Shown here: positions 31,304 to 40,178 of the stretch, in pieces
Layout of the letters: the number at the start of each line of letters is the position of its first letter
How positions within the stretch are numbered: position 1 is the stretch's first letter
Assembly (NCBI GenBank): GCA_035304485.1
Contig: DATGPZ010000096.1
Span: 1 to 44,546 of the forward strand
DNA from: ZC4RG17 sp035304485
GTDB taxonomy: Bacteria > Actinomycetota > Acidimicrobiia > Spongiisociales > ZC4RG35
Length of the DNA: 44,546 bases
Direction of reading: 5' to 3'
Made by a program: the position numbers and the translations under genes
Notes under the pieces: generated by a model
The model's database searches: none
Told to the model about the DNA's origin: nothing
What the model saw: only the letters and a program-made list of their open reading frames with translations

Positions 31304-32140
31304 TCAGATTCCGGCGAACAGATCGCCCTGGTCCGCCACCTCGATCGTGCTGTGCACCCGATAGAAGGTCTCGGTGCCCACCACCTCTTCCCGCATGTCT
31401 TCGTCGACCCGGAGCATGAACCAGTCCTCGGGGATCTGGCTGCGATGGGCCCGCAACGCCTCCAACTTGGTGTCGATCCACTTGGCAGTGTTCACGGTGG
31501 TCAGCAACTCATCCGGTGTCCCACTGACCGCCGCCCGGTCGTACTGCTCCTGGGTGATCTCGCCGGCCGCCAGTCGGATCTCGGCGAAACGGCGGCGGCG
31601 GCTGCGGGGCCAGGCACTCCAGTAGACCTTGGGAACGATCCAGGGTTCCTCGTCCTCCTCCAGCGGATACCGCTCCATGTCGGGGGCAGCCCAAAATGCC
31701 GCCAGGCCGACCCGGTGGACCTGGATGTGGTCAGGGTGGCCGTAGCCGCCATACGGGTCGTAGATCGTCATCACATCCGGCCGGAACCGGCGGATGTGGC
31801 GGACCAAGCGACCCACCGCTTCGTCGAAATCGGCCTGCCAAAAACAGTCCGGATGGAGGTTGGAATCCTCTCCCATCATCCCCGAGTCCCGATAGCCGAG
31901 AAACGCCTGTTGCTCCACGCCGAGGATGGCCATGGAGGCGGCGATCTCCTCGGCCCTGACCTCCGCGAGGCGGGGTCGGATCGAGTCGGGGTCGTCGTAG
32001 TTGTGGATCTCGCCCAGCGCGCCGTCGGTGGCGGTGACGACGAATGTGGGGCGCCCCGATGCGGCCGCATCGGCCAGAACCCCACCGGTCTGGATCACCT
32101 CGTCGTCGGGGTGGGCGTGAAAACTCAAGAGTCCGGGCAT
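31304..32140 (-). CDS. PIG-L/LmbE-family deacetylase, mycothiol amidase (Mca/MshB)-like
   Basis: A 278-residue zinc-dependent amidase/deacetylase. The zinc ligands are in HAHPDDE (8-14) and YGHPDH. YRDSGMMG and the IYDPYGGYGHPDHIQVH run match MshB/Mca enzymes, and EEPWIVPKVYW plus a C-terminal ALRAHRSQI also match. MshB deacetylates the mycothiol precursor GlcNAc-inositol and Mca cleaves mycothiol S-conjugates; the sequence shows features of both, so the symbol is left open. ATG 32140 follows a TAGCTT box by 6 nt. Mycothiol is an actinobacterial thiol, which supports the taxonomic reading. Confidence 0.85.
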   Translation of the reverse strand: MPGLLSFHAHPDDEVIQTGGVLADAAASGRPTFVVTATDGALGEIHNYDDPDSIRPRLAEVRAEEIAASMAILGVEQQAFLGYRDSGMMGEDSNLHPDCFWQADFDEAVGRLVRHIRRFRPDVMTIYDPYGGYGHPDHIQVHRVGLAAFWAAPDMERYPLEEDEEPWIVPKVYWSAWPRSRRRRFAEIRLAAGEITQEQYDRAAVSGTPDELLTTVNTAKWIDTKLEALRAHRSQIPEDWFMLRVDEDMREEVVGTETFYRVHSTIEVADQGDLFAGI

Positions 32141-32201
32141 CCTGACAAGCTAACACTGCTCGGAGACATTCCGGTCCTCGCCCCGGTTACGATCACCTCC
32201 G
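32141..32201. promoter_or_regulatory. Divergent leaderless promoters (PIG-L / SRPBCC)
   Basis: On the minus strand TAGCTT (32152-32147) is 6 nt before the PIG-L ATG. On the plus strand TACGAT (32188-32193) is 8 nt before the SRPBCC ATG. Confidence 0.5.
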
Positions 32202-32651
32202 ATGCCGGACGCCTCCTTCTCCCACCGAGCCGTCGCCGACGCCCCTCCTGAAACAGCTTGGCATCGCCTCCAGGATCCGGCCGTCTGGGCGAACGTGACC
32301 GGGATCGACTCGACCGACTCCCATCGACATCGAGAAGGGCGCTTGGTCGGGTTCTCGTTCACCACCGTCATCGGAGGCATCAGCTACCGGGGCGACGCTC
32401 GGGTGACGGCGGCGACGCCCAATGAGACGATGACTCTGGCGGTCGAGACCAAAGAAGTCACCGGCCGAATCGACGTCGCCCTGCGCCCAAACGGCTCGGG
32501 GACAGCCCTCGATGTGGCGATGGTGATGCGTCCGGCCGGGCTCGTCGGCAGCTTCATCTTTCCCGTCGTCCGGGGCGCCGTGTCGGACGGGTTCGGGGAC
32601 TCGGTGGAACGTCTGGCGGCGGCGCTGACGGACCCCCGGGATCAGACGTGA
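32202..32651 (+). CDS. SRPBCC-family (CoxG/polyketide cyclase-like) protein
   Basis: A 149-residue START/Bet v1-like fold: SHRAVADAPPETAWHRLQDPAVWA at the start, a run of beta strands, and a long C-terminal helix (FPVVRGAVSDGFGDSVERLAAAL). The pattern resembles carbon-monoxide dehydrogenase accessory protein CoxG and similar ligand-binding proteins. No catalytic residue can be named, so it is described as a hydrophobic-ligand-binding protein. The gene ends 10 bp into the convergent DUF167 gene. Confidence 0.8.
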   Translation: MPDASFSHRAVADAPPETAWHRLQDPAVWANVTGIDSTDSHRHREGRLVGFSFTTVIGGISYRGDARVTAATPNETMTLAVETKEVTGRIDVALRPNGSGTALDVAMVMRPAGLVGSFIFPVVRGAVSDGFGDSVERLAAALTDPRDQT

Positions 32652-32971
32652 CCCGAGACCGCCTGCCCGGCGCGGTCTAGATCGATTCCCCTGACCAGGA
32701 CCTGCTTTCGACGCGACGTCTCACCCGCCACCAACTCCACCCGGGCACCGAAGATCTTCTCGAGCAGCTTGCAGACCTCTCGATTGGCCCGCCCGCCTTC
32801 GGGGGGAGCGGACACCCGGATACGCAGGGCATCAGCGTGAACGCCTTTGACCTCCGTGCGTGAGGCACCCGGCACGACCCAGCACTCGACGACCACGCCC
32901 TCGGGGTGATCGGAGAGGAAGATCGGCGTGTTAACCAGGCGCTCCCGGGGTGCCAGGCTCGGTGGCGACAT
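32642..32971 (-). CDS. DUF167 (YggU-type) protein
   Basis: A 109-residue DUF167 protein. The family core is VVPGASRTEVKGVHADALRIRVSAPPEGGRANREV, followed by LVAGETSRRKQVLVRG. The function is not established for the family. The ATG at 32971 overlaps atpC by 41 bp and its ribosome site is weak. GTG 32896 would leave out the first strand of the fold, so 32971 is preferred with modest confidence. It trails the ATP synthase operon. Confidence 0.82.
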   Translation of the reverse strand: MSPPSLAPRERLVNTPIFLSDHPEGVVVECWVVPGASRTEVKGVHADALRIRVSAPPEGGRANREVCKLLEKIFGARVELVAGETSRRKQVLVRGIDLDRAGQAVSGHV

Positions 32972-33289
32972 CCGATTCGGCCGTGGCTGCTAGCTCCTCG
33001 GCGACCCGGGCCGCCTCCTCCCGCCCACCATCGGCGAGAGTCGCCCGGTCGGTCAGGAGCGTGACCTGGTTGTCGAGGATCTGCATGAACCCGCCGTGGA
33101 CGCCGATGGTGACGCGGCCTTGGTCGGAGTCGATCACGACCGCCCCGGTCTGGAGGGCGGCCATCACCGGCTCGTGATCGGCCAGGATGCCCATTTCGCC
33201 CTCGGGCGTCCGAGCGATCACGAAGGTCGCCTCTCCCGACCACACCGTCTCCTCCGGGGAGACGACGTCGACCTGGAAGGTCTTCGCCA

Positions 33290-33290
<1 letters not shown>
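32931..33290 (-). CDS. atpC: ATP synthase F1 epsilon subunit
   Basis: A 119-residue epsilon subunit: an N-terminal beta sandwich (TFQVDVVSPEETVWSGEATFVIARTPEGEMGILADHEP) followed by a single short C-terminal helix (GREEAARVAEELA) and a Pro-rich tail. The helical hairpin is reduced compared with E. coli epsilon, as in other Actinobacteria. It couples rotation in F1 with the c-ring. GTG 33290 shares one base with the atpD stop (TAGTG). Confidence 0.93.
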
Positions 33291-34720
<1,430 letters not shown>

Positions 34721-34742
34721 TGTCACGCTCCTCTCACAACTT

Positions 34743-35621
34743 CTATGACTCGCTCAAAGCTTGGGCGCCACCCACGATCTCGGTGATGGCGGTGGTGATC
34801 TCGGCCTGACGGGCCCGGTTGGCTTGCACGGTCAGTCGGCGGATCAGTTCCTCGGCATTGTCGGTGGCCGCCTTCATCGCTCGACGCCGCGCCGAATGCT
34901 CGGACGCGGAGGACTCCAGCAGCATCGAGAAGACGGTCGCCTCCACGTAGCGGGGAAGCAGCCGGTCGAGGATCTCCGAGGGCGAAGGCTCGAACTCGTA
35001 GGTGACCGAGGGACCCTCCCCGGTGCCTTCCGGCGGCACGATCGGCAACAGGTCGAAGGCGGTGGGTACCTGGCTCAGAGCCGACTTGAAGGTGGTGTAG
35101 TAGGCCTCGACCTTGTCGGCGTCGCCGGAGGCGTATGCCTCCATGACGATGTTCGCGATCGAACGTGCATCCCCGTAACCGGGCGTGTCGGTCACGCCGA
35201 GCCATGCCTGTTGGATTCGATATCCGCGGTAGCGGAAGTAGGACTGGGCCGTCTTGCCGACGGTGAACAGAGCGATGTCCCGGCCGGCCTTGCGGTGATC
35301 GATCATCGCCTGCTCGGCGAGGCGAATGACGTTGGTCGAGTAGGCGCCGGCCAAGCCGCGATCTGCGCCCACCACGACCACACCAACCGTCTCGATCGGC
35401 CGCTGCTCCAACAGCATGTGGCTCGCTCCCCCGCCATTTCGGCCACCCACGTTCTGGATGACCTCGATGAGCTTGGCGGTGTAGGGCTTCGAGGCATTGA
35501 CTCGGGCAGTCGCCTTGGGGATGCGGGAAGCCGCGATCAGCTCCATGGCACGAGTGATCTTCTTGATCGACTCGACGCTCCGGATCCGGCGTCGGGTGTC
35601 ACGGAGGGCGGCACTCGCCAT
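34743..35621 (-). CDS. atpG: ATP synthase F1 gamma subunit
   Basis: A 292-residue central-stalk subunit. The conserved N-terminal IRSVESIKKITRAMELIAASRI and C-terminal NAEELIRRLTVQANRARQAEITTAITEIVGGA coiled-coil halves flank a Rossmann-like domain (GADRGLAGAYSTNV). It transmits rotation to the catalytic subunits. It is 22 bp before atpD, in the standard order. Confidence 0.96.
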   Translation of the reverse strand: MASAALRDTRRRIRSVESIKKITRAMELIAASRIPKATARVNASKPYTAKLIEVIQNVGGRNGGGASHMLLEQRPIETVGVVVVGADRGLAGAYSTNVIRLAEQAMIDHRKAGRDIALFTVGKTAQSYFRYRGYRIQQAWLGVTDTPGYGDARSIANIVMEAYASGDADKVEAYYTTFKSALSQVPTAFDLLPIVPPEGTGEGPSVTYEFEPSPSEILDRLLPRYVEATVFSMLLESSASEHSARRRAMKAATDNAEELIRRLTVQANRARQAEITTAITEIVGGAQALSES

Positions 35622-35627
35622 CTTCCG

Positions 35628-37169
35628 TCAGCCCTCCCCACCTTCGGCGGTGAACACCTCGGTATAGCTCCGGATCGCCTCCTTGAGACGCTCCTCGTCT
35701 CCGATCTCACCCGTGTCGCGGATCGTGTCCAGGACGTCACCGAACCTGGCCCGCACGTGCTCACGGAGACCGTTCTCGAAGCGGCGGATGTCGCCGACGG
35801 CGATGTCGTCCATGAACCCTTCAGTCACCGCGTAGATGACGAGCACCTGCTCCTCGACCGGCATCGGCTGGTACTGGGGCTGCTTGAGCACCTCGACCAC
35901 GCGCTGACCGCGCTCCAGCTGAGCCAGCGAGGCGGCGTCCAGGTCGGAGCCGAACTCGGCGAAAGCAGCCAGGTCGCGGTATTGGGCCAGGTTCAGGCGC
36001 AACGGACCGGCGATCTTCTTCATCGCCTTGATCTGCGCGTCACCACCCACCCGGGACACCGACGTACCGGCGTTCATGGCGGGACGGATGCCCTGATAGA
36101 ACAGGTCGGTCTCGAGGAACACCTGGCCGTCGGTGATGGAGATCACGTTCGTCGGGATGTAGGCCGAGATGTCGTTGGCCTTGGTCTCGATGACCGGGAG
36201 GCCGGTGAGTGAGCCGGCACCCAGCTCGTCGCTCAGCTTGGCGCAACGCTCGAGAAGCCGGGAGTGGAGATAGAAGACGTCTCCGGGATACGCCTCACGC
36301 CCGGGCGGGCGCCGCAGGAGGAGCGATATCTCACGGTAGGCGATCGCCTGCTTGGTGAGGTCGTCGAACATCACCAGCGCGTGCTGGCCATTGTACATCC
36401 AGTGCTGGCCGATGGCGGAACCGGCGTATGGCGCGTACATCTGGAGAGCGGGCGATGCGGAAGCCGGGGCGTTGACCACCACCGTGTACTCCATCGCACC
36501 GTGCTCGGTCAGCACGTCCACCACTTCGGCGACCGTCGACGCCTTCTGGCCGATCGCCACGTAGACGCACTTCACTTCCTGATCGGTGCCCTGGTAGCGC
36601 TTCTGGTTGATGATGGTGTCGACCAGGAGGGCGGTCTTTCCGGTCTGACGGTCACCGATGATCAGCTGGCGCTGGCCTCTCCCGATCGGAGTCATCGAGT
36701 CGATCGCCTTGATACCGGTCTGGAGCGGCTCCTTGACCGGTTGGCGCATGACCACCGAAGGTGCCTGCGTCTCGAGCAGACGGCGCTCCGTCGCCTCGAT
36801 GGGGCCTTTTCCGTCGATGGGATTGCCCAGGGTGTCGATCACCCGGCCCAGGAGGGCGTCGCCCACCGGGACCGAGAGGACCTGGCCGGTCTGCTTGACG
36901 GGATCACCCTCCTCGATGTGGGAGTACTCACCCATGAGGACCACGCCGAGGTCGGTCTCGTCGATGTTGAGAGTCACGCCCAGGAGGCCGCCAGGGAACT
37001 CCAATAGTTCGGAAGCCATGACCGAGGGGAGACCCTCCACCCGGGCCACACCGTCGGCGATGGAGGTGACATACCCGACCGTCTCCTGTGTGACGGTCGG
37101 TTCCCAACCCTCGAGGTTGCGGCGGATGCTTTCTGTGATTTCTTCGGCAGTGATAGTCAGATCAGCCAT
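35628..37169 (-). CDS. atpA: ATP synthase F1 alpha subunit
   Basis: A 513-residue non-catalytic nucleotide-binding subunit. The P-loop is GDRQTGKTALLVDTI; VSRVGGDAQIKAMKKIAGPLRLNLAQYRDL is the conserved C-terminal-side block. Together with beta it forms the alpha3beta3 ring. It is 6 bp before atpG. Confidence 0.97.
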   Translation of the reverse strand: MADLTITAEEITESIRRNLEGWEPTVTQETVGYVTSIADGVARVEGLPSVMASELLEFPGGLLGVTLNIDETDLGVVLMGEYSHIEEGDPVKQTGQVLSVPVGDALLGRVIDTLGNPIDGKGPIEATERRLLETQAPSVVMRQPVKEPLQTGIKAIDSMTPIGRGQRQLIIGDRQTGKTALLVDTIINQKRYQGTDQEVKCVYVAIGQKASTVAEVVDVLTEHGAMEYTVVVNAPASASPALQMYAPYAGSAIGQHWMYNGQHALVMFDDLTKQAIAYREISLLLRRPPGREAYPGDVFYLHSRLLERCAKLSDELGAGSLTGLPVIETKANDISAYIPTNVISITDGQVFLETDLFYQGIRPAMNAGTSVSRVGGDAQIKAMKKIAGPLRLNLAQYRDLAAFAEFGSDLDAASLAQLERGQRVVEVLKQPQYQPMPVEEQVLVIYAVTEGFMDDIAVGDIRRFENGLREHVRARFGDVLDTIRDTGEIGDEERLKEAIRSYTEVFTAEGGEG

Positions 37170-37178
37170 GGGTCCTCC

Positions 37179-37709
37179 TCATCGGACCTGGAGGGTGTTG
37201 CGGAGCGATTCGAGCTTGGAGGCGACCGAGCCGTCGAACACCCGATCACCGACCCGGGCGACCACGCCTCCGATCACCGACGGATCGACCACCGTCTTCA
37301 CCTCCAGGGTGGCCCCGGTGGCGCGTTCGAGAGCGGCGGTGAGCCTCTCGACGGTCGCGGGCTCGAGGGGTACGGCGGAACGGATCTCGGCTACCTGCCG
37401 GTTACGGGATGCAGCCGCCTGTTCGGCCAGGGCGGTGGCGACCGCCCCGAGATCGGATCCCAGGTTCTGGCCGAGCAGGAACTCGACCAGGCCAGCGGTC
37501 AGGGAAGACACACGGCTTCCGATCAGGTCGGTGATGACCGCCCTCTTCCGTTCCAGAGGGAGCTGAGGGTCGCTGAGCGTGGAGTGGAGCTCCCGGGACG
37601 TCTCCAGTTGGCGTCCCAGCTCGTAGAGCTCGCTCTCGACACGTTCGAGCTGGCCTTCGGCCCGGGCGATCTCGAGGATGCCGGCGGCGTAACCAGAGAT
37701 CCGGTCCAC
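37179..37709 (-). CDS. atpH: ATP synthase F1 delta subunit
   Basis: A 176-residue delta (OSCP-like) subunit: a six-helix N-terminal domain (YAAGILEIARAEGQLERVESEL) and a C-terminal segment with VVDPSVIGGVVARVGDRVFDGSVASKLESLRNTL, the family's hallmark. It is a separate gene, unlike the b-delta fusion of mycobacteria. GTG 37709 overlaps the atpF stop by one base. Confidence 0.94.
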   Translation of the reverse strand: MDRISGYAAGILEIARAEGQLERVESELYELGRQLETSRELHSTLSDPQLPLERKRAVITDLIGSRVSSLTAGLVEFLLGQNLGSDLGAVATALAEQAAASRNRQVAEIRSAVPLEPATVERLTAALERATGATLEVKTVVDPSVIGGVVARVGDRVFDGSVASKLESLRNTLQVR

Positions 37710-38248
37710 TACTTGCTCTCCAGGTCCGCTATGTAGCGATCGACCAGACCGAGCTGCGTCTCACGATCGAGACTCTGTCCGACCACCTTCTCTGCGAGAT
37801 CGATGGACAGGTTGGCCACTTCCCGCCGGGCATCAGCCAGAGCTCGGGCCTTCTCGTTGGCGGCGTCCTCGCGAGCCTTGGCCACGATCTCGGCCGCCTG
37901 CGCCTCGGCTCGGGCGATGATGTCGGTGCGCATCTGCTCGGCCTGGGCACGCGCCTCTTCGATCAACTCGTTGCCCTTCTCGCGAGCTTCCGCCAGCTGG
38001 GCCCGGTAGTCGGCCAGGAGCTGTTCTGCTTCCGTCTTGGCCTTCTCGGCTTCGGCCAGCTGGCCACCGATGGCCTGCTGCCGCGCCTCCAGCATCCGGT
38101 TCAACGCCGGGCCGGCGAACTTCCAGATGAAGAAGAAGACGATGGCAAAGGCGATGATCCCACCGATGAGCTCGGCCATCGGGGGAAGGAGCAGGTCGAG
38201 CCCGCCGCCTCCTTCGGCTTCTTCCGCCGCTAGGTACCAGAGGTTCAT
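37709..38248 (-). CDS. atpF: ATP synthase F0 subunit b
   Basis: A 179-residue peripheral-stalk subunit. One membrane helix (about 25-45, IGGIIAFAIVFFFIWKF) is followed by a long Ala/Glu/Lys-rich coiled coil (ARQQAIGGQLAEAEKAKTEAEQ...) that spans to F1. The short acidic N-terminus faces outward. Between atpE (6 bp) and atpH (overlap). Confidence 0.95.
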   Translation of the reverse strand: MNLWYLAAEEAEGGGGLDLLLPPMAELIGGIIAFAIVFFFIWKFAGPALNRMLEARQQAIGGQLAEAEKAKTEAEQLLADYRAQLAEAREKGNELIEEARAQAEQMRTDIIARAEAQAAEIVAKAREDAANEKARALADARREVANLSIDLAEKVVGQSLDRETQLGLVDRYIADLESK

Positions 38249-38254
38249 CGCCGC

Positions 38255-38521
38255 TCAGCCGAGGAAGAAGAGCACGAAGCCGAACAGCGCCAGTGCCTCG
38301 GAGAGGGCCATGCCGATGAACATGTTCGTCCGGACCATGCCCGCTGCCTCGGGCTGGCGGGCCATCGCCTGGACGGCGTTACCGGCCACGATGCCCACAC
38401 CGATGCCGGGGCCGATGGCGGCGAGACCGTAGCCGATGGTGTTGAGGCTGCCGGTGATCCCGCCGGCCTCCTGGGCCAGCACCTGAGCAGCGGCCGTGAT
38501 CACGGCGAGTACTGCATCCAT
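38255..38521 (-). CDS. atpE: ATP synthase F0 subunit c
   Basis: An 88-residue rotor proteolipid with two membrane helices and a polar loop (ARQPE). The ion-binding carboxylate is Glu75 (MALSEALALFGFVL). The first helix (GIGVGIVAGNAV) lacks the Gln used by Na+-type c-rings, so proton coupling is inferred. A 58-bp gap separates it from atpB. Confidence 0.95.
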   Translation of the reverse strand: MDAVLAVITAAAQVLAQEAGGITGSLNTIGYGLAAIGPGIGVGIVAGNAVQAMARQPEAAGMVRTNMFIGMALSEALALFGFVLFFLG

Positions 38522-38579
38522 TGCGTTTGTTCCTTTCTTCCCTGACCGTGCGCTGTGCGAGCTTGCACCGACGTCTCCA

Positions 38580-39392
38580 TCAGTGGCCGAACTCGACCGA
38601 GTCGGCGATGTAGACGGCGGACAAGAGTGTGAAGATGTAGGCCTGGACCACCGAGACGAAGATCTCGAACGCCAGGATGGCGATACCCAGGAGGAACCAC
38701 ATCAGACCGGCCCCTCCCTTGAGGGGCGAGACGTCACCGGTGAAGGCGGCCCCGATGAAGATGACGCCCGAGGCCAACAGCAGGCTGAGCATGGTGTGAC
38801 CGGCCACCAGGTTGGCGAAGAGCCGAACCGCCAGCGAGAAGGGGCGGATGATGAGGTACTGCGCCAGCTCGATGAGCCCGATCAGGGGACGGAGGGCGGC
38901 CGGGACGTGGGACGGCCACACGGTGTCCTTCAGGTACTTGAAGCCGTTCTTCTTGAACCCGACCACCAGGTAGACCACGTAGGTCAGCAGGGCGAGGAAC
39001 CCAGGGATGGCCATCCGCGAAGTGATCGGAAAGTTGATGAAGGGCGTGATCTCGAAGAGGTTGCCCACCAGGATGAACATGAAGAGCGAGAGCAGGTACG
39101 GGAAGTACTTGACACCCTCGGGACCGATGATCCCCACGGCCACCTCATCGCGCACGAAGGAGGTCAGAGACTCCACCGCCGCCTGGAACTTGGAGGGGAT
39201 CAGGCTCGGCTTGCGGAAGGCGAAGTAGAGGACGGCCACGACGATGAGGGCCGCCAGGATCATCAGGATGACCGTCCGGTTGATCGGCCCCACGATGTCG
39301 GGCAGCACGAAGAGTTCGGTCACATCGTGTGGCGCGCACATCGGCTGGGTGAGGTCACACTCTTCGGCCGCCACCACGAAGGTGTTGGCCAT
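38580..39392 (-). CDS. atpB: ATP synthase F0 subunit a
   Basis: A 270-residue membrane subunit with five to six helices. The essential Arg is in SLAVRLFANLVAGH. The segment NLFEITPFINFPIT and the final FVSVVQAYIFTLLSAVYI are typical. ATG 39392 is used; TTG 39422 has a better-placed AAAGGA (7 nt) and would add ten residues, so the start is not settled. It channels protons past the c-ring. Confidence 0.94.
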   Translation of the reverse strand: MANTFVVAAEECDLTQPMCAPHDVTELFVLPDIVGPINRTVILMILAALIVVAVLYFAFRKPSLIPSKFQAAVESLTSFVRDEVAVGIIGPEGVKYFPYLLSLFMFILVGNLFEITPFINFPITSRMAIPGFLALLTYVVYLVVGFKKNGFKYLKDTVWPSHVPAALRPLIGLIELAQYLIIRPFSLAVRLFANLVAGHTMLSLLLASGVIFIGAAFTGDVSPLKGGAGLMWFLLGIAILAFEIFVSVVQAYIFTLLSAVYIADSVEFGH

Positions 39393-39409
39393 GGAGCGCA
39401 GACCGGCTG

Positions 39410-39841
39410 TCAGCTGATCCAATCCAGGTTCCTTTCTCGTCCTTTGGCCACTGCCACCGCCTCCCACACGACCAGGGCAAGGTAGACCACCACCGCGGAG
39501 ATGCCGAAGGCCATCCGATCTATGTCGACGAACTGCGTGATGAGCAGCATCGTCATGGTGATCAACCCCAGCCTGAGGAAGAATCCCAGCAGGGCGGCGG
39601 CATGATAAACCGCCAGGCTGATGCGGGCCGAAATCGAGAGCAGAGCGCCCGAGAGCAGGAAGTTTCCGACCACCAAGACCACTCCAATGGCAGCGGCGAA
39701 GGCACCCTCGGCACCCCGCGTGAGCCAGAACAGGGCGATCATGAGCGGCCCGACATAGATGGCACGTCGGGCCGTGTGGCGAGCGAGGATCGCCTCGACC
39801 GGCGTGTCGCCGGCAACGGCCTCGTGTCGGTCGACGGTCAT
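39410..39841 (-). CDS. AtpI-like membrane protein
   Basis: A 143-residue protein with about four membrane segments, found where atpI is expected in ATP synthase operons. The first ~28 residues are soluble, and the helices begin at AIYVGPLMIALFWL. AtpI-type proteins help assemble the c-ring. Sequence conservation is low, so the call rests on position, size and topology. ATG 39841 overlaps the atpZ stop (ATGA). It ends shortly after the upstream alternative start of atpB (TTG 39422). Confidence 0.75.
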   Translation of the reverse strand: MTVDRHEAVAGDTPVEAILARHTARRAIYVGPLMIALFWLTRGAEGAFAAAIGVVLVVGNFLLSGALLSISARISLAVYHAAALLGFFLRLGLITMTMLLITQFVDIDRMAFGISAVVVYLALVVWEAVAVAKGRERNLDWIS

Positions 39842-40107
39842 CCGGCGGATTCCTCCCGGTCGACCACCTGGAGCGTGACGGCCGGATGGTCGGGCTGCTC
39901 CTTCATCTGGGACCAGAGACGGGCGAATGCCGAGTACGCCCCCAGGACGATGCCGACGATCACGAACCAGGGCGCCGTGTCGAGCCACCAGTCGAGACCG
40001 AGTCCCAGCAGGGTCCCGGAGAGGATCGAACCCAGGAAGGACCCGCCTTCGAGCCAGCCATCATCGATGGCAGCTCCGATCTGTTTGGTCACGCTCTCTC
40101 GCTTCAT
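39838..40107 (-). CDS. AtpZ-like small membrane protein
   Basis: An 89-residue protein with two membrane helices (about 23-42 and 47-66), matching the AtpZ/Ca-Mg transporter-like family that opens many ATP synthase operons. GSFLGSILSGTLLGLGLDWWL is the typical first helix with its GxxxG pattern and trailing D-x-x-L. ATG 40107 is 13 bp after the CRP-type site. Confidence 0.8.
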   Translation of the reverse strand: MKRESVTKQIGAAIDDGWLEGGSFLGSILSGTLLGLGLDWWLDTAPWFVIVGIVLGAYSAFARLWSQMKEQPDHPAVTLQVVDREESAG

Positions 40108-40120
40108 ACCCGGGATCGCT

Positions 40121-40136
40121 TGTGAACGGATTCACA
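40121..40136. promoter_or_regulatory. CRP/GlxR-type binding site in front of the ATP synthase operon
   Basis: TGTGA-N6-TCACA is an exact match to the CRP-family consensus, and the full inverted repeat is TGTGAA-CGGA-TTCACA. A possible -10 TAGACT (minus strand, 40144-40139) lies just upstream of it, so the site would cover the transcription start. In Corynebacterium GlxR is reported, as I recall, to bind in front of the ATP synthase operon. Confidence 0.75.
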
Positions 40137-40178
40137 AAGTCTAGACAGGGGCTCGTGTCCGGCTGAAACCTAGCCTCG

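Noticed and set aside
34761..36212. Open frame of 483 codons antisense to atpG and atpA
   Set aside because: It overlaps two unmistakable ATP synthase genes and its translation has no recognisable features.
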